A stretch of 64,000 bases of DNA from Sneathiella sp. P13V-1 (GTDB taxonomy: Bacteria; Pseudomonadota; Alphaproteobacteria; Sneathiellales; Sneathiellaceae). Both the position numbers and the translations under genes were made by a program. Numbering within the stretch: the first letter of the stretch is position 1; each line of letters begins with the position of its first letter. The notes below the pieces were generated by a model. The model was not told the DNA's origin. It saw only the letters and a program-made list of their open reading frames with translations, and searched no databases. Below are positions 58,124 to 64,000 of this stretch, piece after piece. The stretch is from positions 1,178,001-1,242,000 of the forward strand of contig NZ_WYEU01000001.1 of the NCBI RefSeq assembly GCF_015143595.1. The letters are read 5' to 3'.

Positions 58124-59953
58124 GTGAAGAAGGATGAAGTGAAGGATAAGCAGGTTAAAAAGGTTACTGCCCCCGGCACAGCCAAAGTCCTGTATCGCAG
58201 ACTTATTCGCGACTATGTCTCCCATTACAAAGGGCGACTGACATTCGCAATTCTGTTCATGTTGGTGAGCGCCTTTACCACCACGGCAACCGCCTACCTT
58301 ATGAAACCCATCGTGGATGAAGTGTTCTTCGAAAAAGATCAGCAGGTTATTTACTATACAGTGATTGCAATTGCGGTGATCTTCTCGTTACGAGGTATGG
58401 CAACATTTGGTCAATCCATTTGTATGAGCTGGATCGGTAATCGCGTGGTAGCGGATATTCAAAGGGATCTTTTTAAGAAACTTATTATTGCGGACCTTGC
58501 CTGGTTAAATGACAATTCAACAGGCCAGCTCATCTCCCGCTTTGTGTATGACACAAATTTGCTTCGGGCAGGTGCAACAACCTTTCTCGTTGTTATGACG
58601 AAGGACACACTAACCGCAGTGTTTCTAATCGGATCCCTGTTTTATTATGACTGGCAAATGGCACTTCTTGTATTAATTGCATTGCCGCCAGGAGCGATAG
58701 CCATTCGTCAATTGGGGAAAAGAGCACGCAAAGCGTCAACTCACGTGCTGGATCAAACTGCAAATTTCAGTACGTTTCTGGAAGAAACCTTTAATGGAAT
58801 ACGTGTGATCAAATCCTACAACAAGGAAAATGACACGCGCGTTGCAGGCGATGCAGAGATATACCGGCGGTTTAAACTCCAACACAAAGCTATGCGTATC
58901 CAGGTGACAAGTACCCCGGTTGTTGAAACGCTTTCTGGCGCGATGATCGCCGGTGTCATTCTTTATGGTGCCAACAGTGTGGCAACAGGTGACACAACAC
59001 CGGGTACATTCTTTGCGTTTATCACTGCCGTCATGTTGGCGTATCAGCCGATTAAAAGTGTGGCGAAAATTGCACCGCAAATGCAGAATTCGATGGCCGC
59101 TGCCGACCGAATTTTCTCTATCCTTGATGTCACCCACAACATTGTCGAAAAGCCTGGGGCCGCTCCGTTGGAGCTGCACGAAGGGCGTTTAGAATTTGAT
59201 CATGTGTCCTTTTCCTATGATGACCGGGATGAAAAGGTTCTAAAAAGTATTAGCCTGACAGTGGAGCCCGGCCAGAGAGTCGCACTGGTAGGGCCATCCG
59301 GCGGCGGTAAGTCAACCATTCTGAACCTGCTCCCTCGTTTCTATGATGTGACCGATGGAGAAATTAGGGTTGATAATCAGAACATTCAGGACGTGACGAT
59401 CCAGTCTTTGCGCGATCAGTTCTCATTGGTGAGCCAGGATATATTCCTTTTTGACGACAGTATTCGCGCCAATATTATGTATGGACGGGAAAAGGCTAGC
59501 GAAGAAGATATGATGGAAGCGGCAAGATCTGCTGCGATCCATGATTTTATATGCTCTTTGCCAGAAGGATACGACACAAGAGTGGGGAATGATGGAGTGC
59601 GGTTGTCTGGCGGACAGCGTCAACGTATTGCCATTGCTCGCGCCATCTTAAAAGATGCGCCCATCCTATTGCTTGATGAGGCGACATCCGCTCTTGATAC
59701 AGAGGCTGAAAGAAAAGTTCAGCTGGCGCTGTCCCATTTGATGAAGGGGCGGACCTCCATGGTGATCGCCCACCGCCTGTCCACAATTCTGGATGCAGAT
59801 GTTATTTATGTTATTGATGCCGGTGAAGTTGTGGAGGCGGGTAAGCATAGTGACTTGCTCTCCAAAAACGGGGTGTATGCGGATCTCTACAACAATCAGT
59901 TCAAACTGGAAAACAACGTTACCAGTTTGACCGAAATTACGAAGAGCAAGTGA
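58124..59953 (+). CDS. msbA: MsbA-like ABC exporter (fused membrane and ATPase domains)
   Basis: A 609-residue half-transporter, typically flipping lipid A core or other large lipids across the inner membrane as a homodimer. Six transmembrane helices occupy about residues 30-330. The ATPase domain has Walker A VGPSGGGKSTILNLL near 395, the Q-loop SLVSQDIFLFDD, the signature VRLSGGQRQRIAIARAIL near 495, Walker B LLLDEATSALDTE and the H-loop IAHRLST. I start at GTG 58124, behind GGGAG with 6-nt spacing; the TTG at 58103 is less likely. The stop overlaps the cobC GTG by 4 nt. Family includes other lipid exporters, so lipid A is an inference. Confidence 0.85.
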   Translation: MKKDEVKDKQVKKVTAPGTAKVLYRRLIRDYVSHYKGRLTFAILFMLVSAFTTTATAYLMKPIVDEVFFEKDQQVIYYTVIAIAVIFSLRGMATFGQSICMSWIGNRVVADIQRDLFKKLIIADLAWLNDNSTGQLISRFVYDTNLLRAGATTFLVVMTKDTLTAVFLIGSLFYYDWQMALLVLIALPPGAIAIRQLGKRARKASTHVLDQTANFSTFLEETFNGIRVIKSYNKENDTRVAGDAEIYRRFKLQHKAMRIQVTSTPVVETLSGAMIAGVILYGANSVATGDTTPGTFFAFITAVMLAYQPIKSVAKIAPQMQNSMAAADRIFSILDVTHNIVEKPGAAPLELHEGRLEFDHVSFSYDDRDEKVLKSISLTVEPGQRVALVGPSGGGKSTILNLLPRFYDVTDGEIRVDNQNIQDVTIQSLRDQFSLVSQDIFLFDDSIRANIMYGREKASEEDMMEAARSAAIHDFICSLPEGYDTRVGNDGVRLSGGQRQRIAIARAILKDAPILLLDEATSALDTEAERKVQLALSHLMKGRTSMVIAHRLSTILDADVIYVIDAGEVVEAGKHSDLLSKNGVYADLYNNQFKLENNVTSLTEITKSK

Positions 59954-60567
59954 CAGAGAGAAATCCTGTGATGACCCAGATTTGGATGGTTCGCCATGCA
60001 CCGGTGGACCTTCCCTATATATATGGGCAGATGGATGTTGATGCTAACTTTGACAATGCCTCAGCGTTTGAATTCATGGAAAGCCATTTGCCGAAAGATG
60101 CGACAGTATATAGCAGTGATTTGTCACGTTGCCTTAAAACCGCTGAGCGGGCCGGATTTACTGGGGTTATCTCATCCGAGAACTTAAGAGAGCAGCATTT
60201 CGGAGAATGGCAGGGCATGACCTATGATGAAGCCATAGACCATGATGACGAGTTCTATTGGCAGTTTTGGGACAAACCTGTTGAAACCAAACTGCCGGGC
60301 GGGGAAAGCCTTCAAGACGTTTCAGAAAGGGTATGGAGTTTTCTAAGAAACATTCTTGAAGAGCAACCCGACCATGAGAATATAGTTCTGTTTAGTCACG
60401 CCGGTGTCATCCGCACCATATTGGCAGGGGTTCTGTCGGTTCCGCTTTCGGCAAGTTTGAAATTCAAAGTTGATCCACTTTCGGTCAGTCAGGTGTCATG
60501 TTACCGAACGGCGGATCAACTGGAATTTGATGTTGGGTTTGTAAACCGATCAGACGCGCTGACCTAA
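59950..60567 (+). CDS. cobC: Histidine phosphatase family protein, CobC-like
   Basis: A phosphoglycerate-mutase-type phosphatase of 205 residues. The catalytic phosphohistidine lies in WMVRHAPVD (RH near 14), with the second histidine in LFSHAGVIRT near 158, and the acid EHFGEWQGM-like QHFGEWQGMTYDEA near 90. CobC removes phosphate from adenosylcobalamin 5'-phosphate or alpha-ribazole phosphate in cobalamin loop assembly. That role is favoured because cobT lies convergently next door, stop codons overlapping (CTAA). Many paralogues have other substrates, so this is probable only. The GTG at 59950 overlaps the msbA stop (GTGA); ATG 59971 is an alternative. Confidence 0.78.
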   Translation: MTERNPVMTQIWMVRHAPVDLPYIYGQMDVDANFDNASAFEFMESHLPKDATVYSSDLSRCLKTAERAGFTGVISSENLREQHFGEWQGMTYDEAIDHDDEFYWQFWDKPVETKLPGGESLQDVSERVWSFLRNILEEQPDHENIVLFSHAGVIRTILAGVLSVPLSASLKFKVDPLSVSQVSCYRTADQLEFDVGFVNRSDALT

Positions 60568-61577
60568 TCTTTGTCGCTAACACCAGCCTCGCCAAAGCTG
60601 GCCATTCCGGTATGTGTCGCGATGGCGCTCTGGACAATGCCGAGGGCAACTGCGGCGCCGGAACCTTCACCTAGTCTCATATCCAGAGACAAAATTGGGG
60701 ATTTGCCAAAACGGTTCAGCAATTTGACATGGCCAGGCTCCGCAGAGGCGTGACCAACAATACAATGATCAAGGAACTGATTGTTGACCAGGAAAAGCGG
60801 AAGCATGGCGGCGGAGGCGACATATCCATCCAGAATTACCGGTATGTTTTTGAACCGAGCTGCCAGCACGGCACCGGCCATAGCTGCGAGCTCTCTTCCG
60901 CCCAGATGTTGAAACACCTGAAGCGGATCCTCCAAAATGGCGGCATGTTTTGCCAAAGCCTCATCAATGACAGTGGCTTTATGGTTGACGCCTTCTTGTG
61001 AAACACCTGTGCCGGGGCCGGCCCATTCTGTGCCGCCACCTTCTAGCAGAGCCGCGCATATGGTGGCGGCTACAGTGGTATTCCCAATACCCATTTCCCC
61101 AACGATCAGAAAATCAGCCTCCTCTGCGACTTTATTCCAGCCACTGTTAAAGGCTGAGACAAATTCCTGCTCGTCCATCGCAGGAGCTTCTGTGAAATCT
61201 TTTGTCGGGGTGTCTAAATCAAGCGGTGTTACTGAAAAAATAGCCCCATACTGATTGGCCAGTTGGTTGATGGCGGCTCCGCCAGCTTCGAAATTGGCAA
61301 CCATCTGAACGGTGACTTCAGGTGGGAAGGCGGAAACGCCTTTGGCACAAACGCCATGGTTCCCCGCAAAAACAGCTATTTGTGGTTTGTTGAAAACAGG
61401 TGGATGTCTACGTTGCCACCCGGCCGCCCAGACGGCAATTTCTTCCAACTTCCCAAGAGAGCCAGCAGGTTTAGTGAGTACCGCATCACGTGCGAGTGCT
61501 TTATCAGTCGCGCTCATGTCGGCGGAAGGAAGGTTGGAAAGTTTCTGGCGTATATCCGCCAGTGAGGTCAAAGTCAT
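60564..61577 (-). CDS. cobT: Nicotinate-nucleotide-dimethylbenzimidazole phosphoribosyltransferase
   Basis: Forms alpha-ribazole phosphate for the lower ligand of cobalamin. The 337-residue protein has the family KPAGSLGKLEEIAVWAAGWQ, FAGNHGVCAKGVSAFPPEVT, GGAAINQLANQYGA, LIVGEMGIGNTTVAATI, GPGTGVSQEGVNHK and the C-terminal GEGSGAAVALGIVQSA with the catalytic Glu. The ORF could begin 21 codons earlier, but the ATG at 61577 (MTLTSLADIR) gives the normal length. The convergent cobC-like gene completes the likely loop-assembly pair; the rest of the cobalamin pathway is not in the window. Confidence 0.94.
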   Translation of the reverse strand: MTLTSLADIRQKLSNLPSADMSATDKALARDAVLTKPAGSLGKLEEIAVWAAGWQRRHPPVFNKPQIAVFAGNHGVCAKGVSAFPPEVTVQMVANFEAGGAAINQLANQYGAIFSVTPLDLDTPTKDFTEAPAMDEQEFVSAFNSGWNKVAEEADFLIVGEMGIGNTTVAATICAALLEGGGTEWAGPGTGVSQEGVNHKATVIDEALAKHAAILEDPLQVFQHLGGRELAAMAGAVLAARFKNIPVILDGYVASAAMLPLFLVNNQFLDHCIVGHASAEPGHVKLLNRFGKSPILSLDMRLGEGSGAAVALGIVQSAIATHTGMASFGEAGVSDKD

Positions 61578-61675
61578 CAATCTACATCCACAAAATTCAA
61601 CATTGAGCGCTGATTTTATCTTCTGTTTTTTGAAAGGCAATCACAGCTTTGTGACAGAAGCTGAATAGCCTGAGC

Positions 61676-61703
61676 TTGCGCATTACAGTTTTTTCAATAT
61701 TAT
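61676..61703 (+). promoter_or_regulatory. Candidate promoter of the peroxiredoxin-like gene
   Basis: TTGCGC (61676-61681) and TATTAT (61698-61703) are spaced by 16 nt. The palindrome at 61705-61720 would cover the transcription start. Resemblance only. Confidence 0.45.
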
Positions 61704-61704
61704 A

Positions 61705-61720
61705 TGGAACGATCATTCCA
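61705..61720. promoter_or_regulatory. Operator-like palindrome over the start region of the peroxiredoxin-like gene
   Basis: TGGAACGATCATTCCA: TGGAA and TTCCA arms with a GATC centre, symmetric at 14 of 16 positions. Its place between the -10 element and the Shine-Dalgarno is typical of a repressor operator. No regulator gene is adjacent. Confidence 0.5.
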
Positions 61721-61738
61721 AATAAGGAGTAAGATGCA

Positions 61739-62266
61739 GTGTATTCGGAGAAAATCAAGGCCGGAGCGGCGTTTCCGGAATTTACAGTCCCCCTGGTTGA
61801 GGGAGGCGAAATTAAGGTTGGTGGTTCTAATGATGAGGGTCGTTGGAAACTGGTTGTAATCTATCGTGGGTTGCATTGCCCCCTTTGCGCCCAGTATCTT
61901 GAGAAATTACAATCGCTAAAAGAGGATTTTCTCATTCAAGAAACCGATATTATTGCGATTTCCGGCGATGGACTGGAAAAGGCAAAATCGCAAGTTGCAA
62001 AAGGTTCATTAGAAATACCAATAGGTTATGATTTGCCTATATCCGTCATGGAAAAACTTGGGCTGTATATCTCCAATCCAAGGTCTCCTGAAGAAACAGA
62101 CAGGCCATTCCCTGAGCCTGGCCTTTTCTTGATCAGACCAGACGGAAATGTGCAGATCGTGGACATATCCAACGCACCTTTCTCAAGGCCAGATCTTGCG
62201 ATGATTTTGCGTGGAAGTACTTTTGCTAGAGAGAAAAACTATCCGATCCGTGGAACCTACAGCTAA
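61739..62266 (+). CDS. Peroxiredoxin-like AhpC/TSA family protein
   Basis: A 175-residue thioredoxin-fold protein. The active site lies in VIYRGLHCPLCAQYLEKL near residue 46, a CPxC variant found in a peroxiredoxin-like branch of AhpC/TSA; ending segments GLFLIRPDGNVQIVDIS match the family. Peroxide or organic hydroperoxide reduction is expected but the reductant and substrate are unknown. The only possible start is GTG 61739, since an in-frame stop (TAA) lies 9 nt before it. AAGGAG is 9 nt upstream, and a better-spaced but out-of-frame ATG occurs at 61734. Monocistronic, with a promoter and palindromic operator upstream. Confidence 0.8.
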   Translation: MYSEKIKAGAAFPEFTVPLVEGGEIKVGGSNDEGRWKLVVIYRGLHCPLCAQYLEKLQSLKEDFLIQETDIIAISGDGLEKAKSQVAKGSLEIPIGYDLPISVMEKLGLYISNPRSPEETDRPFPEPGLFLIRPDGNVQIVDISNAPFSRPDLAMILRGSTFAREKNYPIRGTYS

Positions 62267-62512
62267 TTGTTTGTGATAAAATTGTTACATCTTTTTTGGT
62301 TGAATTGAGGGCCACAGAAATTTCTCGAGAACACAATTAAGGGATGTGATAGAAAATCGCTCAGACAAGTATTATGTTTGTTTGGAGCGAATCAAACGAC
62401 GATCAATGCTTTAGTGGCGCGGGATGAGGGTTGATCTCAACTTTTCATGCTTTCCGGGCCACATTTTGTTGTGAAAATTCCAAATTCGCTTTCGGCAATA
62501 AAAAAGTAACAA

Positions 62513-62536
62513 AAGATGTTTCAAATACAACATCTT
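62513..62536 (+). repeat. 8-bp perfect inverted repeat upstream of the cold-shock gene
   Basis: AAGATGTT and AACATCTT flank an 8-nt AT-rich loop. There is no T tract after it. It could be an RNA stem in a long cold-shock leader or a protein-binding palindrome. Confidence 0.5.
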
Positions 62537-62651
62537 AGAACTAGTACATTGTGAGGGGTAACCCATTCGAATCCAACCAGTGCGAGGTTATTTTGTGGGA
62601 TTTGAACGGGTTCTGAATTTTATGCTGGTCAATTTTGTTGGCTGGTGAAAG

Positions 62652-62673
62652 AATTAACACCAAAGTGTTGATT
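62652..62673 (+). promoter_or_regulatory. Stem-loop just upstream of the cold-shock gene ribosome binding site
   Basis: AATTAACAC pairs with GTGTTGATT (9 bp, one G-U pair) around the loop CAAA. It ends 22 nt before the ATG at 62696, immediately 5' of the GGGGA Shine-Dalgarno region. Its A+T-rich stem would be marginally stable, a property suited to temperature-dependent control (inference). Confidence 0.5.
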
Positions 62674-62695
62674 GCTAAGTTGGGGACTGGGCAAT

Positions 62696-63187
62696 ATGCA
62701 AGAGGAAAATGCTGTACAGTCGACTGTGGAGACACGTGACGGCATAGAGTGCAAGGTTAAGTGGTTCAATACAGCGAAGGGGTTCGGTTTTGTAGAACCA
62801 ACTGACGGATCTGGAGATGCGTTCGTTCATATTTCTGTTTTGCAAGGCGAAGGTCTGCAAGGCTTGCCTGAAGGCGCGCCTATTGTTTGTGATTTAACCG
62901 CTGGTGTCCGCGGGCAGCAGGTATTGCGCATTGTTACACTGGGCCCGGCGCCAGTCCTTGATCAAAGGGACGGGGATACAGAACTGATTGAAGGCACTGT
63001 TAAATTCTTTAATTCTGAAAAGGGCTTTGGTTTCGTTACACCTGACGATGAAAGCCGCGATATCTTTGTTCACATGAAAGCGTTGGAGCGTTCAGGGTTG
63101 GGAATGCTGGAGACTGCACAACGGGTTCGTTTGAACGTGAAAAGTGGTGAAAAAGGCCCATTGGCTGAAGGTGTTGAGCTGCTTTAA
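62696..63187 (+). CDS. Double cold-shock domain protein
   Basis: A 163-residue protein with two cold-shock (OB-fold) domains. The first (about 18-85) has CKVKWFNTAKGFGFVEP and DAFVHISVL; the second (about 98-163) has GTVKFFNSEKGFGFVTP and DIFVHMKALERSGL, each with intact RNP1 (KGFGF) and RNP2 (FVH) motifs. Single-domain Csps are about 70 residues; duplicated ones are common in alphaproteobacteria and bind single-stranded nucleic acid as RNA chaperones. I start at ATG 62696 behind GGGGACTGGG; the ORF extends 8 codons upstream without support. A terminator follows. Confidence 0.9.
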   Translation: MQEENAVQSTVETRDGIECKVKWFNTAKGFGFVEPTDGSGDAFVHISVLQGEGLQGLPEGAPIVCDLTAGVRGQQVLRIVTLGPAPVLDQRDGDTELIEGTVKFFNSEKGFGFVTPDDESRDIFVHMKALERSGLGMLETAQRVRLNVKSGEKGPLAEGVELL

Positions 63188-63213
63188 AAACAGACGCGAA
63201 TTGATGTGTTGCA

Positions 63214-63246
63214 TTAAACCTGTCATTCTTGTGGCAGGTTTTTTTG
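63214..63246 (+). terminator. Intrinsic terminator of the double cold-shock gene
   Basis: AACCTGTCA pairs with TGGCAGGTT (one G-U pair) around TTCTTG, and seven T residues follow. Confidence 0.88.
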
Positions 63247-63358
63247 TGTCTAAAGCTACTGAAATCTTGCAAATCCAGACGTTGGAAGGCACCCTAATGT
63301 CAATGGAGATGGAAGCGTCGCCTTTATAAAAACAAAAACAAAAATGAGGAGAAGATCA

Positions 63359-64000
63359 ATGTCAGGCATCCTGGAGGGGATTCGCGTTCTCGATTTCGGC
63401 CGTTATATAGCTGGACCTTACTGTGCCACCATTCTGGGGCAGCTCGGGGCTGAAGTTATCCGTATTGAGAAGCTGGACGGTAGTGAAGATCGTTTCACGA
63501 CACCAGTGATTGAAAGTGGTGATGGTGGCATGTTCATGCAGATTGGACATGGAAAGAAAGGCCTTACCCTTAATCCAATGAAGCCGGAAGGCCGAGAAGT
63601 GGTGAAACGACTGGTGAAAACCGCAGATGTTGTGGTCGCTAACCTGCCGCAAGAGACGTTAGCTGCGATGGGGCTTGATTATGAAAGCCTGAAAGCCATC
63701 AAAGAAGACATTATCCTGACGCACCAATCAGCTTTTGGAGACAAAGGCCCGTATAAAAACCGTGTTGGATTTGACGGTATTGGTCAGGCGATGTCGGGCG
63801 CCATGTATATGTCAGGCGATGAAAATGGCCCTCGTAAACTGGCGGCACCATGGGTGGATTTCTCGACAGCCATGGCAGGGTGTATTGGTACGCTCGCGGC
63901 AATTATTCATCGTCAGAAAACGGGAGAAGGGCAGATTGTCACGGGCTCTCTGTTTGGCTCCTCCGCCCTCATTGCCAGCGTTACCATGATTGAGCAGGAT
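63359..64000 (+). CDS. CaiB/BaiF family CoA-transferase (3' end outside window)
   Basis: Family III CoA-transferase, partial: 214 codons are open to the window edge (full length is usually about 380-400). The N-terminus MSGILEGIRVLDFGRYIAG is diagnostic, followed by LGQLGAEVIRIEKL, MQIGHGKKGLTLNP, and TADVVVANLPQETLAAMGLD. Further on are ILTHQSAFGDKGPYKNRVGF and the probable catalytic Asp in APWVDFSTAMAG near residue 165. These enzymes move CoA between carboxylic acids such as carnitine, oxalate or bile acids; the substrate here is not known. The ATG follows GAGGAGAAG. The downstream context is unseen. Confidence 0.9.
   Translation, partial: MSGILEGIRVLDFGRYIAGPYCATILGQLGAEVIRIEKLDGSEDRFTTPVIESGDGGMFMQIGHGKKGLTLNPMKPEGREVVKRLVKTADVVVANLPQETLAAMGLDYESLKAIKEDIILTHQSAFGDKGPYKNRVGFDGIGQAMSGAMYMSGDENGPRKLAAPWVDFSTAMAGCIGTLAAIIHRQKTGEGQIVTGSLFGSSALIASVTMIEQD

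Larger units (their letters stand above)
62267..62695 (+). other. Long leader/intergenic region before the double cold-shock gene
   Basis: These 429 nt hold no supported ORF. The first 35 nt contain a weak hairpin followed by six T residues (about 62293-62298) that may end the peroxiredoxin transcript. Two clear inverted repeats follow: AAGATGTT / AACATCTT (62513-62536) and AATTAACAC / GTGTTGATT (62652-62673). No confident promoter could be picked. Confidence 0.55.

Overview
The window is 64 kb of mostly core chromosome from an alphaproteobacterium of roughly 50 % GC (judged by eye). The evidence is the combination of an F1-only atpHAGDC operon without F0 genes, a DUF484-xerC pair, an rplU-rpmA/obgE-proB-proA-nadD-rsfS-rlmH-gpmI-envC-ctpA-yibQ-rppH block, an Lrp-type putR beside a PutA lacking a DNA-binding domain, and a plcP/agt-type lipid locus typical of marine and rhizobial alphaproteobacteria. 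Order and genus cannot be fixed from this sequence. I found no rRNA, tRNA, CRISPR array, insertion sequence or prophage.

Layout. 1-5.2 kb: 2-oxoglutarate dehydrogenase complex (sucA, truncated by the window edge; sucB; lpdA), closed by a strong terminator. 5.2-9.4 kb: GST, MFS exporter, then xerC, DUF484 and transaldolase on the minus strand. 9.5-16.9 kb: priA and the F1 ATPase operon, with a promoter and a small attenuator-like hairpin ahead of atpH and a terminator after atpC. 17-22 kb: accessory stretch with an FAD oxidoreductase, a DivJ/PleC-like kinase and a PilZ-methyltransferase fusion. 21.7-33.8 kb: long minus-strand block for RNA decay, envelope, glycolysis, ribosome maturation, proline/NAD synthesis and ribosomal proteins. 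34-38.9 kb: MaoC-TauD pair, orphan acyl-CoA carboxyltransferase, MscS channel. 38.9-41 kb: zur-znuC-znuB with a probable Zur operator but no znuA. 41-43.2 kb: NTF2-like protein and SLC13 permease. 43.2-47.5 kb: putR/putA with two operator-like repeats. 47.6-52.9 kb: CHASE hybrid kinase, CYTH protein, large PAS kinase. 53-55.9 kb: plcP and agt-like genes facing a diacylglycerol kinase, plausibly one lipid-remodelling locus. 56-61.6 kb: MFS transporter, protein phosphatase, MsbA-like exporter, cobC and cobT. 61.7-64 kb: peroxiredoxin-like protein, double cold-shock protein, and the start of a CaiB/BaiF CoA-transferase.

A recurring trait is extreme packing of convergent genes: four convergent pairs have stop codons that abut or overlap and a fifth overlaps by 16 nt, with no room for a terminator. 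The most useful leads are the DAG-centred lipid locus, the c-di-GMP-type PilZ-methyltransferase, and several leader or operator structures (atp, csp, peroxiredoxin, putA, zur). Nothing here looks like a wholly unknown multi-gene system; the novelty is in regulation and domain combination.
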